Below, one piece after another: positions 15,672 through 25,020 of a DNA stretch of 64,000 nucleotides (the first letter of the stretch is position 1; every line of letters begins with the position of its first letter). The stretch comes from Devosia sp. 2618 (GTDB taxonomy: Bacteria; Pseudomonadota; Alphaproteobacteria; Rhizobiales; Devosiaceae): contig NZ_JBEPOO010000001.1 of NCBI RefSeq assembly GCF_040546815.1, positions 806,001 through 870,000 of the forward strand. Direction: 5' to 3'. The translations under genes and the position numbers were made by a program. Under the pieces are notes generated by a model. That model was not told the DNA's origin. It worked only from the letters and a program-made list of their open reading frames with translations, and searched no databases.

Positions 15672-16814
15672 ATGCATTTCCAAAGCAAAATCTCCATTAC
15701 GGCGACTGCACTTGCACTTGTGATGAGCGCACCAGCATTTGCGCAGACGATAGATTCAAGCGCGGGCAAACTGACGGCGACGGTTATCGCGGACGGATTG
15801 AGCCATCCATGGGCCCTAGGATTTTTACCCGATGGCCGGATGCTGGTGACCGAGCGTAGCGGGCAGTTGCGGGTGGTCCATGATGGAGTGGTTGGTGAGC
15901 CGATCGACGGCGTACCCAATGTCTACAATGAAGGGCAGGGCGGCCTGCTCGATGTGGCGCTGGCGCCAGATTTTGAAACCAGCGGGCAGATTTACCTGAC
16001 ATTCTCCGAACGGGCGGAAGACGCGGGGCAGCAGCGCGGGCAGGGCACGGCGGTGCTGTCGGCCAAGCTGGTGCTGGATGGCGATGGCGGGCGGCTGGAA
16101 GACCAGAAGGTCATCCTCCGCATGAACAAGTTCACGACGACCAACCGGCATTTCGGTTCGCGCGTGGTAGTGGGTACGGACGGCAATCTGTTCGTGACGT
16201 TGGGCGAACGGGGCGAGCAGGACCGGGCGCAGGATTTTGGCGACCTGGCTGGAGCGGTGGCGCGTATTGCGCCAGATGGCTCGGTGCCGGCGGATAATCC
16301 GCAGGTCGATGGCTGGGCGCCGGAGCTGTGGAGCAAGGGCCATCGCAATCCGCAGGGCGCCGCGGTGCGGGCAGATGGGCAGTTGTTTACGGTCGAGCAT
16401 GGGGCACGCGGCGGCGATGAGCTGAACAATCCGCAGCCGGGCGCCAATTATGGCTGGCCGGTCATCACCTATGGCGTGGATTATTCTGGCGTGCCGATTG
16501 GTGTCGGCACGGAAAAGGCCGGGATGGAACAGCCGCTGTTTTACTGGGACCCATCGATCTCACCATCGGGGCTGGCGTTTTATGATGCGGATCTGATCCC
16601 GGAGTGGAAGGGCGATCTGCTAACCGGCGGGCTGAGCGGACAGGTGCTGGTGCATCTCGATATGGACGGCGACACGGTGGTGACCGAGGAGCGGTTATTT
16701 CAAGGTGAGCTTGGCCGAGTTCGCGATGTGCGGGTTGGGCCGGATGGAGCGGTCTATGTGTTGACCGATGACGGGAATGGTAAGTTGATCCGGGTGGCGC
16801 CGGAGGGGAAGTAG
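15672..16814 (+). CDS. PQQ-dependent soluble aldose sugar dehydrogenase (YliI/Asd type)
   Basis: The protein (380 residues from this start) has a signal peptide (MHFQSKISITATALALVMSA, ending APAFA-Q) and a six-bladed beta-propeller of the glucose/sorbosone dehydrogenase family. Conserved marks are GLSHPWALGFLPDGRMLVTE, GQGGLLDVALAPDF, SKGHRNPQG with the catalytic His region, EHGARGGDELNN, GANYGWP and SPSGLAFY. Such periplasmic enzymes oxidise aldoses with PQQ and pass electrons to the respiratory chain. The frame opens at 15561 but the upstream stretch is cysteine/proline-rich and lacks a signal sequence, so the ATG at 15672 is used. PQQ synthesis genes are not in the window. Confidence 0.87.
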   Translation: MHFQSKISITATALALVMSAPAFAQTIDSSAGKLTATVIADGLSHPWALGFLPDGRMLVTERSGQLRVVHDGVVGEPIDGVPNVYNEGQGGLLDVALAPDFETSGQIYLTFSERAEDAGQQRGQGTAVLSAKLVLDGDGGRLEDQKVILRMNKFTTTNRHFGSRVVVGTDGNLFVTLGERGEQDRAQDFGDLAGAVARIAPDGSVPADNPQVDGWAPELWSKGHRNPQGAAVRADGQLFTVEHGARGGDELNNPQPGANYGWPVITYGVDYSGVPIGVGTEKAGMEQPLFYWDPSISPSGLAFYDADLIPEWKGDLLTGGLSGQVLVHLDMDGDTVVTEERLFQGELGRVRDVRVGPDGAVYVLTDDGNGKLIRVAPEGK

Positions 16815-16824
16815 GGCATTTCAG

Positions 16825-16842
16825 CTCTCCCCTTGGGGAGAG
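16825..16842. repeat. Palindromic repeat CTCTCCCC/GGGGAGAG
   Basis: A perfect 8-bp inverted repeat with 2-nt loop, 11 nt after the sugar dehydrogenase stop. It is related to the repeats at 17826-17960 and 48817. Confidence 0.6.
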
Positions 16843-16908
16843 GTGAACAGGGACAGTCACAATACTGTAATCTGCGCATGAACATTGGCGGCTCAAATGG
16901 AGGCGCCA

Positions 16909-17823
16909 ATGACCAACCAAGAATTGCAGGCCGAACTCGACCGCATTCGTGCTGAAATTTCAGACTCCTTTGATGAGGAGCTGGAGCTTCAGTTCGCGGA
17001 TGATCAGCTTGAAATGCTCGCCGGCGGAGAAGATCGCCCGGGCGGGCCGACGCTGGATCGGCGCATATATTTCCGCGAGTTGTTCCGGCTGCAGCACGAA
17101 CTGGTGCGGCTGCAGGACTGGATTGCGCATAACAAGCTCAAGGTCGCGGTGATCTTTGAAGGGCGTGACTCGGCCGGCAAGGGCGGGGCGATCAAGCGCA
17201 TTACGCAGCGGCTCAATCCGCGGGTGTGCCGCGTGGTGGCGCTACCGGCGCCAAATGACCGCGAAAAGACGCAGTGGTATTTCCAGCGTTATGTGCCCCA
17301 TCTGCCGGCGGCGGGCGAAATGGTGCTGTTTGATCGCTCCTGGTACAACCGGGCCGGTGTGGAACGGGTGATGGGGTTCTGCACGCCCAATGAGCTGGAA
17401 GAGTTCTTCCGCTCGGTGCCGGACTTTGAAAAGATGCTGGTTCGGTCGGGTATCATCCTGATCAAGTTCTGGTTTTCGATCAGCAATGAAGAGCAGGAAT
17501 TCCGCTTCAAGATGCGGATCGACGATCCGCTGAAGCAGTGGAAGCTTTCGCCGATGGACATGGAATCCCGCCGTCATTGGGAGGATTATACCAAGGCCAA
17601 GGAAGACATGTTGCAGCGCACCCATATCCCGGAATCGCCATGGTGGGTGGTGGATGCCGATGACAAAAAGCGCGCGCGGCTCAATACGATTGCGCATCTG
17701 CTGAGCGCGATCCCTTATGGCGACGTGCCCAAGCCGACGGTGGTGCTGCCCGATCGTATCCGACACCCGGATTATGCGCGTGGGCCGGTTCCGGCAGAGA
17801 TGCATGTGAAGGCGGTGTATTAG
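16909..17823 (+). CDS. ppk2: Polyphosphate kinase 2
   Basis: The 304-residue PPK2 transfers phosphate between polyphosphate and nucleotides, usually regenerating GTP or ATP from the diphosphate. The Walker A loop FEGRDSAGKGGAIKRI, the lid/Walker B region LFDRSWYNRAGVERVMGFC, and the family block IKFWFSISNEEQ with FKMRIDDPLKQWKLSPMD are intact. About 70 N-terminal residues are acidic and variable. The ATG at 16909 is chosen because GGAGGCG lies 5-6 nt upstream, although in-frame ATGs occur at 16885 and 16897. It stands alone, with repeats on both sides. Confidence 0.93.
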   Translation: MTNQELQAELDRIRAEISDSFDEELELQFADDQLEMLAGGEDRPGGPTLDRRIYFRELFRLQHELVRLQDWIAHNKLKVAVIFEGRDSAGKGGAIKRITQRLNPRVCRVVALPAPNDREKTQWYFQRYVPHLPAAGEMVLFDRSWYNRAGVERVMGFCTPNELEEFFRSVPDFEKMLVRSGIILIKFWFSISNEEQEFRFKMRIDDPLKQWKLSPMDMESRRHWEDYTKAKEDMLQRTHIPESPWWVVDADDKKRARLNTIAHLLSAIPYGDVPKPTVVLPDRIRHPDYARGPVPAEMHVKAVY

Positions 17824-17825
17824 GG

Positions 17826-17960
17826 GGGCTTGCCGCTCCCTTTGGGGGAGGTTGGCCGCAACGGTGGGTGAAGGGGCCTTGTTCACGCGCCTCACCCAGT
17901 AAAGGCCCCCTCACCCGACCCAAGAGGGTCGACCTCTCCCCCGAAGGGAGAGGTGAGAAG
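17826..17960. repeat. Cluster of GC-rich palindromic repeats
   Basis: The 247-nt gap between ppk2 and the oxidoreductase holds several related palindromic segments, including CTCCCTTTGGGGGAGG and CTCTCCCCCGAAGGGAGAGG, and a pairing of AAGGGGCCTT with AAAGGCCCCCT. No gene is seen in it. Confidence 0.6.
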
Positions 17961-18070
17961 CTTTGCTCGCGACCTCGTGGTTCTCCCTTGGATAAGGCTT
18001 GCGTCATTGCAGGCTTGCCACCGTGGCTTGCGCGACCGAGAATGGTTGCGGAGCGAGCGGGAGGATTGTC

Positions 18071-20239
18071 GTGGCCGATACCAGCCATATCGTGGGCGGT
18101 GGACCCAAGAAGGTTCTCTATACACTGGCCACCATTGCCCGGATGGGCGTGGGCAAGGCTGGCAAGGCGCTGACGGCCAAGAATGCCTGCAAGGCCTGTG
18201 CTTATGGCATGGGCGGGCAGCGCGGCGGCATGACCAATGAACTCGATGAGTTTCCCTCGGTCTGCAACAAGAGTGTGCAGGCGCAATCGACCGATATCCA
18301 GCCGGCTATCCCAAAAGAAATTTTCGAGCACAGTTTTGCCGATCTGCAGGAACTGACCGGCCGCGAGATGGAGCATCTTGGGCGATTGGCGACGCCGCTA
18401 TTCAAGCGGGCGGGGTCGGACAAGTTTGAGCCGGTCGACTGGGATTTTGCCATCAACCATGCCGCGCAAAAGCTGGCGCAGACCAATCCGCGCCGCAGCT
18501 TTTTTTATTCTTCGGGCCGGTCGTCGAACGAAGCAGGGTTTTTGTTCCAGCTGCTGGCGCGGGCCTATGGCACAAATAACGTCAACAACTGCTCTTACTA
18601 TTGCCATCAGGCGACCAGCGAAGGGCTGGCGACGACCATTGGCACGGGCACGGCCAGTGTCGAGCTGGAGGATTTGACGGGCACCGATATGGTGTTTGTG
18701 ATCGGCGCCAATCCATCGTCGAACCATCCGCGCTTTATTCACATGCTCAAGAATTGTCGCGAGCGGGGCGGCGAGGTGATCGTCATCAATCCGGCCAAGG
18801 AGCCGGGGCTGGTAAAGTTTGCCGTGCCGAAATCGCCGAGCTCCATGCTCAAGGGCGGCAGCGAGATCGCCTCGGACTATGTGCAGCCGCGCATTGGGTC
18901 GGACGTTGCGCTGATGAAGGGTATCGCCAAGGCGGTGCTTGAAATGGGCTATGAGGATCGGGCGTTCATCGTGGCCCATACCAGCGGTTTTGCGGCGTTC
19001 GAGGCTGATCTTGTGGCGCTGAGCTGGGACGATATCACCCACGCCTGCGGCATTGCGCGGGAGAACATCGAGCATATCGCGACGCGTTATGGGCAGGCCG
19101 AAAAGGTGGTTTTCGCCTGGGGCATGGGCATGACGCACCATATTCATGGCGTCGAAAATGTCGAAGCCATCGCCAATCTGGCGACGTTGCGCGGCATGGT
19201 GGGCAAGCGATATGCCGGACTATTGCCGCTGCGTGGACATTCGAACGTTCAGGGCATCGGCACGATCGGCGTCAAACCGGTTTTGGCCAAGGACGTGCTT
19301 GCCAAGATGGAAGCGGCGTTTGGCGTCAAATTTCCCGAGGAAAAGGGCTTTGACACCATGGCGTGCCTCAAGGCCGCCGAAGCGGGCGAGGTCGACAGTG
19401 CCGTCATCATGGGTGGCAATCTGTGGGGCGCGACGCCGGACCGGGCCTTTGCCAGCCGGGCGTTGGAAGCCATTGGTTTCAAACTGTTTTTGACGACGAC
19501 GCTCAATATGGGCCACGTGCATGGCTTAGGCGATGGCGAGGTGCTGGTGTTGCCAGTCACGGCGCGCGACGAGGAGTGGGAGCCCACCACGCAGGAGTCG
19601 ATGTTCAACTATGTGCGGCTCAGCGATGGTGGCATTTGCCGACTGGAAAGTGTGCGACCGGAGAGCTGGATTCTAGGTGAAATCGGGCAGCGGTTGTTGC
19701 CCAATTCCCCCATTCAATTCAAGGCGTTCAGTGCCCATGCCAAAGTGCGCGATGCGATTGCGGCCATCGTGCCGGGCATGGAGGAATTGGCCGATATCGA
19801 CGTGGCCAAGCGCGAATTCCACATCAAGAGCCGGGTGATGCACACGCCTGAATTCGGCACTCCGGATGGCCGGGCGCATTTCGTGGTGACGCCGATTCCA
19901 ACGCTGCAGCGCGAGCGGCTGACGTTGGCAACGATGCGCAGCGAGGGGCAGTTCAACACCATAATCTATGAGGAAAAGGACAGCTATCGCGGTGGCGCCG
20001 GGCGCCATGCGGTGTTCCTCAATGGCGACGACATGGCGGCGTTTGGCGTGGTCGAGGGGCAGCGGGTGACGGTTGCGTCCGACACCGGCAGCATGGCCGC
20101 AATTGCCACGGCGTTCGATCTGCCGCGTGGCAGCGCCATGGCATATTATCCTGAAGCCAATGTGCTGGTGGGCACCGAAGTGGACCCGCGCAGCAAGACG
20201 CCGGCCTTTAAATCTGTGCCAGTTTGGATAGAAGCATAG
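18071..20239 (+). CDS. FdhF/YdeP-family molybdopterin oxidoreductase
   Basis: The 722-residue protein of the DMSO-reductase superfamily resembles YdeP. The N-terminal NACKACAYGMGGQRGG carries two cysteines, not the four of a [4Fe-4S] site, as is normal for YdeP. It is followed by NNCSYYCHQATSEGL, DMVFVIGANPSSNHPR, LLPLRGHSNVQGIGT and a C-terminal molybdopterin-dinucleotide domain (AYYPEANVL). There is no signal peptide, so it is cytoplasmic. The substrate is unknown; in enterobacteria the relative is linked to acid resistance. GTG 18071 is selected because GGGAGG ends 6 nt upstream; the frame opens at 17999 but that stretch overlaps repeats. Confidence 0.87.
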   Translation: MADTSHIVGGGPKKVLYTLATIARMGVGKAGKALTAKNACKACAYGMGGQRGGMTNELDEFPSVCNKSVQAQSTDIQPAIPKEIFEHSFADLQELTGREMEHLGRLATPLFKRAGSDKFEPVDWDFAINHAAQKLAQTNPRRSFFYSSGRSSNEAGFLFQLLARAYGTNNVNNCSYYCHQATSEGLATTIGTGTASVELEDLTGTDMVFVIGANPSSNHPRFIHMLKNCRERGGEVIVINPAKEPGLVKFAVPKSPSSMLKGGSEIASDYVQPRIGSDVALMKGIAKAVLEMGYEDRAFIVAHTSGFAAFEADLVALSWDDITHACGIARENIEHIATRYGQAEKVVFAWGMGMTHHIHGVENVEAIANLATLRGMVGKRYAGLLPLRGHSNVQGIGTIGVKPVLAKDVLAKMEAAFGVKFPEEKGFDTMACLKAAEAGEVDSAVIMGGNLWGATPDRAFASRALEAIGFKLFLTTTLNMGHVHGLGDGEVLVLPVTARDEEWEPTTQESMFNYVRLSDGGICRLESVRPESWILGEIGQRLLPNSPIQFKAFSAHAKVRDAIAAIVPGMEELADIDVAKREFHIKSRVMHTPEFGTPDGRAHFVVTPIPTLQRERLTLATMRSEGQFNTIIYEEKDSYRGGAGRHAVFLNGDDMAAFGVVEGQRVTVASDTGSMAAIATAFDLPRGSAMAYYPEANVLVGTEVDPRSKTPAFKSVPVWIEA

Positions 20240-20311
20240 TAATCCGAGGGCTTTTTTTGTACTTATTATCTGTTCCGTAATGGTTTGATGTAGGTTTTAT
20301 TACCTCATGGA

Positions 20312-21901
20312 ATGGTTGTGGCAGTGATTGAATCCAAGCAAACAGATGTCCGATCTGCTCTGGAAAAAGGGTGGCTGTATGGACGGACGGGGCGCTCCGT
20401 CGAAGGCCTTAAACAAGCCATGCAATTGCTGCCGATTCTTGAAGCCGCCAAAGATGAATGGTTGCTCGCCGACTGCATGTTGCAAACTGGCTGGTTCAAC
20501 TTGCAGCTTGGCCATCCCGATCGTGGAGTCGATTCGGCTTATAATGCCCGACACCTGTTCTTGCAGTGCGGCGCGCGGCCCAAGCATGCGTTTGCGTCGG
20601 CAGTGTATGGCTGGGTACTGGCCGAACTTGGTCTGGTCGATGAGGGGTTTGAAGCGAGCCAGTTGGCGGTGTCGCTGGCGGAAACCGTCGACGATGATTG
20701 CACGCTCTCCATTGCGCTTCATTCCAAAGCTGTCGCCTATGTGATGATCAAGCAGGAGACGCTGGCCTATCCGCTGTTGGAGCGCGCACTCGCGCTCGCG
20801 CTGGGCGCCAACTACATCTCCAACTGTGCGCTGTTCAACGTGACCATGGGCTACGCCATCGGCGCCAGAGGGGACGTGCTGCGCGATACGGGCGAAGTTG
20901 AGGCGAGCAAGGTCGCTTACGGGCAGTCGATCGAGTATTTCGACAAAGCCATTGTCTATGCCCGTCAGTGCGGCGATATCTGGAACTTGGGCACCGCGCT
21001 GACCAACAGGGCAGAAAACGAGGTACTGCTCGATCAGCCGCTCAAGGCGCTTGAAACGCTGGAAGAGGCGGATGACCTGCCGGGACCGCACGGCATTCGC
21101 CGCGACATTCATTATCTGTATACGCTGGGGCAGACTATGCTCTCGCTCAACCGGTTGGATGAAGCGCTGGCGGTGTGCGAGCGCGCGGTGGCGCTGGCGG
21201 AGAGCACCAGCCACATCGACCATCAGGTGAACACTCTACGCCGACTGGCCGAAGCGCATGAAGCACTGGGCCATTTCGAAGCGGCGATGAGCAACTACAA
21301 AAAGTATCACATCGCCTATCAGCACCAGATGGGTGTGCTGACGCAGCGGCGTGCGCAAATGACCGAGATGCGGCTTGAGAATGCACGGCTGCGCTCCATT
21401 GCCGAGCAGTTCGAGCGGCAGGCGACGCATGACGATCTGACAGGCCTGCCCAACCGACGGAGTCTGGAAGCGCATTTCCAGAAGCTTAAAGGGAGAGTGT
21501 TCGCGGTCGCGATCCTTGACCTCGACTTCTTCAAGCAGGTCAATGATCGTTATTCCCACGCTGTGGGAGATACGGTTTTGCGGATGACGGGAGAATTGCT
21601 TGGATCCCGTGGAAACGACGTGACGGCCTTCCGGATGGGCGGCGAGGAGTTCGCCCTGCTGTTTGATCACGGCGATAGCGAAGCAGCATTTGCGACCTGC
21701 GAGGCGATCCGGCAGCAGCTGGAGGGCAATTCCTGGGAGCAGGCGGCACGGGGCTTGCGGGTGACGGCAAGCATCGGGCTGGCGGTCGGCAAAAGCGCCG
21801 AGGACATCATGCCGGTCGCGGATGCGCGGCTATACAAGGCCAAATCATCTGGACGAAATCGCGTCGTTGCCGTGGACGTTGGCAGAATTCGATTTGCCTG
21901 A
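20312..21901 (+). CDS. TPR-GGDEF diguanylate cyclase, copy 1
   Basis: The 529-residue soluble protein has an N-terminal array of TPR-like helices (about residues 10-340, ending in a coiled coil RRAQMTEMRLENARLRSIAE) and a C-terminal GGDEF domain starting DDLTGLPNRRSLE. The active-site signature is GGEEF (residues 443-447), so c-di-GMP synthesis is expected. RGND lies upstream but one residue off the canonical inhibitory-site spacing. Transmembrane and receiver domains are absent, so the TPR array is probably the sensor. A paralogue follows 171 nt downstream in the same orientation. Ribosome binding is weak. Confidence 0.9.
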   Translation: MVVAVIESKQTDVRSALEKGWLYGRTGRSVEGLKQAMQLLPILEAAKDEWLLADCMLQTGWFNLQLGHPDRGVDSAYNARHLFLQCGARPKHAFASAVYGWVLAELGLVDEGFEASQLAVSLAETVDDDCTLSIALHSKAVAYVMIKQETLAYPLLERALALALGANYISNCALFNVTMGYAIGARGDVLRDTGEVEASKVAYGQSIEYFDKAIVYARQCGDIWNLGTALTNRAENEVLLDQPLKALETLEEADDLPGPHGIRRDIHYLYTLGQTMLSLNRLDEALAVCERAVALAESTSHIDHQVNTLRRLAEAHEALGHFEAAMSNYKKYHIAYQHQMGVLTQRRAQMTEMRLENARLRSIAEQFERQATHDDLTGLPNRRSLEAHFQKLKGRVFAVAILDLDFFKQVNDRYSHAVGDTVLRMTGELLGSRGNDVTAFRMGGEEFALLFDHGDSEAAFATCEAIRQQLEGNSWEQAARGLRVTASIGLAVGKSAEDIMPVADARLYKAKSSGRNRVVAVDVGRIRFA

Positions 21902-22072
21902 AACGAAAAATACACATCCCACCGCCGCGAGAAGAAACTTGGTCGTTTCTGACTGGCTGTATTTCTAAATAATTGTGCGCTATGTCCTGCCCGCGCACAT
22001 CTTTGACTTGAGGGTATTCGGCATTTTCACGAGTGTGACTATTCGGTCAAAGATTTTACTGAAATTGTACGC

Positions 22073-23641
22073 ATGACCGTTCGCGAGCGATTGCAGGCGG
22101 GATGGCAGTTGGGCCGTCTCGGGCAGGCCGAACAAGGCCTGGAGCAGGCCAAGGACATTCTGGTTCGGTTGCGGTTGGAGGGCGACGAGTGGGCACTCGC
22201 CGACTGCATGCTGCAGATTGCCTGGTTCAATTTGCAACTGGGTCACTCCGCGGTCGGGCTCGACATGGCTGAGGGCGCCAAGCAGCTTTTTCTGACCTGC
22301 GGTGATCGTCTGAACCACGCCAAGGCGACTTATATCCATGCGGCGCTGCTGCTCGATTTTGGCCTCGCTGACGAGGCCTATTCGGTCATCCAGATCGGTG
22401 TCTCACTGGCGGAGGCGACCAAGAACTCGACGACTATCGCCTGTGCCCTGAACGTGAAGGGTGCGGCCTTGTTGCTGTCGCGGCAGTTTGATCTGGGCGA
22501 GCAGGTTCTGCGTAAGGCACGGCTGCATGCGCAGGCGACCGGCGACGTGCTGATCATGGAGTATGTCGAGAACAATATCGGTCTGGCCTGTGTCCTGCGA
22601 GGGGACGCCTTGAAGGCGGAGGGGCCGAGCGATGAGGTGCTCAAGCTCTATCGCCAGGGCATCGCCGTGTTCCAGCAGGCTGCCGTGTGGGCGAGGGAGT
22701 GTGGTGACCACTGGAATCTCAGGGTTATCCTTGCCAATTGTGCCGAAGCGTCCATGCTGGTCGGAGATGTTGACGGCGCGTTCCAGTGTTTGAGCGAGTA
22801 TGAGAACCTGCCGGGAACCGGCGGTCCGCGTAGCGAAATCCATTATCTCTATACGCGCGGCGAGGTGTTGCTGCATATCGGGCGGCTCGATGAGGCGCTT
22901 GGCCTGTGCGAGGCCGCTCTGGCGTTGGCCGAGAGTTCAGGGCTGCACGACCACAAGGTGAATACGCTGCGGCGGCTGTCGGAAGTGCATGAGCGGCTCG
23001 GCAATTTCGAGCAGGCCATTAGCTTTTTCAAACAGTTTCACGAGGCCTATGAACACCAGATGGGCGCCATGACCCAGCGCCGCGCTCAGATGAATGAAAT
23101 GCGTTCAGAAAATCAGCGGCTCCGCAGCATTGCCGAGCAGTTCGAGCAATTGGCCACGCATGACGAGCTGACGGGGCTACCCAACCGACGCAGCATGGAA
23201 GCTGCATTTGGCCAGCTGGATGGGACAGATTTTTGCCTCGCGATCATGGACCTCGACTATTTCAAACGGGTCAATGACGACTTCTCGCATGGCGTGGGCG
23301 ACGACGTGCTGCGCTATACGGGCGAACTGCTGGCGGCGCGGTCGCAGTGGCTGCAGGCGTTCCGGCTGGGCGGGGAGGAATTTGCGCTGCTGTTCGACCA
23401 TTCCGATCTCGACCACGCGACCGAGTGCTGTGAGCGGATCAGGTCGGATCTTGAGAAATTGCCGTGGTCCGATCTGGCCAAGGGCCTGCATGTGACCACC
23501 AGTATCGGCTTGGCGGTAGGAGCAGGAGCGGAGCAGGTGATGCCGGCGGCGGATCGCCTGCTGTATCGCGCCAAGGCGCAGGGGCGGAACCGGGTGGTCA
23601 GTGATCGACCAGAGCGTCCGACCCGCACCGCCGGGATGTAG
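22073..23641 (+). CDS. TPR-GGDEF diguanylate cyclase, copy 2
   Basis: The 522-residue paralogue of the preceding gene has the same architecture: TPR-like array with shared blocks (ADCMLQIAWFNLQLGHS, HDHKVNTLRRLSEVHERLG, RRAQMNEMRSENQRLRSIAE) and GGDEF domain with DELTGLPNRRSMEA and GGEEF (433-437). No RxxD inhibitory site is visible. The blocks are conserved enough to show tandem duplication, but the middle of the TPR region has diverged, suggesting different inputs. It starts at the ATG at 22073; ribosome binding is weak here also. The stop is followed by a short convergent gap to the M16 gene. Confidence 0.9.
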   Translation: MTVRERLQAGWQLGRLGQAEQGLEQAKDILVRLRLEGDEWALADCMLQIAWFNLQLGHSAVGLDMAEGAKQLFLTCGDRLNHAKATYIHAALLLDFGLADEAYSVIQIGVSLAEATKNSTTIACALNVKGAALLLSRQFDLGEQVLRKARLHAQATGDVLIMEYVENNIGLACVLRGDALKAEGPSDEVLKLYRQGIAVFQQAAVWARECGDHWNLRVILANCAEASMLVGDVDGAFQCLSEYENLPGTGGPRSEIHYLYTRGEVLLHIGRLDEALGLCEAALALAESSGLHDHKVNTLRRLSEVHERLGNFEQAISFFKQFHEAYEHQMGAMTQRRAQMNEMRSENQRLRSIAEQFEQLATHDELTGLPNRRSMEAAFGQLDGTDFCLAIMDLDYFKRVNDDFSHGVGDDVLRYTGELLAARSQWLQAFRLGGEEFALLFDHSDLDHATECCERIRSDLEKLPWSDLAKGLHVTTSIGLAVGAGAEQVMPAADRLLYRAKAQGRNRVVSDRPERPTRTAGM

Positions 23642-23663
23642 CGGCGCGGGTCGGTCGATTGAT

Positions 23664-25016
23664 CTAGGGCGTGGTGGCGGGTGCGGCGGCCGGTTCGACC
23701 TTTGGACCCAGCAGCATGATGGTGGGCTTGGTTTCCAGCAGCTTTGCCGCGACGGCTTTGACGTCATCGACGGTGACGGCATTGATCAGATCAGTGCGCT
23801 CCGACAGATAATCGATGCCCAGGCCGCGCAATTGCAGGCCGACCAGCGTGCTGGCGATGGCGCTCGATGAGCTGAGCTCGTTGAGGGCATAGGAGCCGAT
23901 GACGTATTTCTTGACGGAAGCCAGTTCGGCTTCGGTCGGGCCTTCGGCGGCCATCTTGGCGATGACATCTTCGATGACGCCCAGCGTTTCCTCGGCGCGG
24001 TCCGCGCGAGTGGCGGTGCCCAGCATCAGGCTGTTGGAGTGGCGCTGATTGATCAGCGAGGTGCTGATATTGTAGGTGAGGCCGCGCTTTTCGCGCACTT
24101 CGTCGGTCAGCCGCGAGAGCACGCTGCCGCCACCCAGAATTTCGTTCATCAGGTAGGCCGCGAAGAAGTCTGGCTCGCTGCGCGAAACGCCGGGATAGGC
24201 CATGTAGATATTGGTTTGGGGCAGAGCGTATTCGACATGCAGGTCCTGGCCGAGCAGGGGCGCCGTGTCTGGAACGGGCGTCAGGGTTGGCTTTTCGGGC
24301 AGGGCGCCGAACAGCTGGTCGAGCACGGCAGCGGCGGTTTCGGCATCGATGGCGCCGACTATGCCGACATGCAGGTTTTCGCGAGCAAAGACGGCGGTGT
24401 GGAAGGCGCGCAGATCGTCGGCGGTGATGCTGTTCAACGTTTCGACGGTGCCGTCGGTGGAGCGCGCATAGGGGTGGGTGCCAAAGAGGGCTTCATTCCA
24501 CAAGCGCTGGGCCGTGGTGGCCGGGTTCTGGGCACTGGCGACGATGCCGGAGACCAGCTGGGCGCGCATGCGGTCGATGGGGTTCTGGTCAAAGCGGGGC
24601 TGTTCGATGGCCAGCTTGAGCAGCCCGAAAGCCTCCTCGCGCTGGTCGGCCAACATGCGCATCGAGCCATAGATGGTCTCGCGATCGGCACCGAAACCCA
24701 TTTCGGCGCCAGCATCGTCGAGCTTGATCTGGAAGGCTTCGCTATCGAGATCGCCGGCGCCTTCATCGAACAGCGCGGTGATCAGATTGGCGAGGCCTTC
24801 CTTGCCGGCGGGGTCCTGCGCGCTGCCGCCTTCAAAGGCGAAGCGGATGGCAATGATTGGGACCGAATAGTCTTCGACCAGCCAGGCTTCGACGCCGGAG
24901 GGCGAAGTGACCTTCTGGAATTCGACTTCGGCATGGGCCGGCAAAACCACCAGCAGCATCAGCAGCGGCGTGGCCAGCAGAACGAGGTGGCGGCGGAGCG
25001 AGGGCATGAAGTTCAT
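23664..25016 (-). CDS. M16-family peptidase-like protein lacking the zinc motif
   Basis: The secreted protein (450 residues from this start) has a signal sequence (LVLLATPLLMLLVVLPAHA) and two M16 domains. The position of HxxEH is occupied by GLANLITALFDEGAG, so the catalytic zinc site is missing, while the C-terminal R/Y region (DEVREKRGLTYNIS) is kept. In bacteria such subunits pair with an active M16 partner, here encoded immediately upstream. Start candidates are the ATGs at 25034, 25016 and 25007; 25016 is used because GGAG lies 12 nt upstream. The tail is Pro/Ala-rich. Confidence 0.9.
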   Translation of the reverse strand: MNFMPSLRRHLVLLATPLLMLLVVLPAHAEVEFQKVTSPSGVEAWLVEDYSVPIIAIRFAFEGGSAQDPAGKEGLANLITALFDEGAGDLDSEAFQIKLDDAGAEMGFGADRETIYGSMRMLADQREEAFGLLKLAIEQPRFDQNPIDRMRAQLVSGIVASAQNPATTAQRLWNEALFGTHPYARSTDGTVETLNSITADDLRAFHTAVFARENLHVGIVGAIDAETAAAVLDQLFGALPEKPTLTPVPDTAPLLGQDLHVEYALPQTNIYMAYPGVSRSEPDFFAAYLMNEILGGGSVLSRLTDEVREKRGLTYNISTSLINQRHSNSLMLGTATRADRAEETLGVIEDVIAKMAAEGPTEAELASVKKYVIGSYALNELSSSSAIASTLVGLQLRGLGIDYLSERTDLINAVTVDDVKAVAAKLLETKPTIMLLGPKVEPAAAPATTP

Positions 25017-25020
25017 GGTG

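Noticed and set aside
20240..20311. Terminator after the YdeP-type gene (GGGCTTTTTTTG)
   Set aside because: A T run is present but no convincing stem precedes it.
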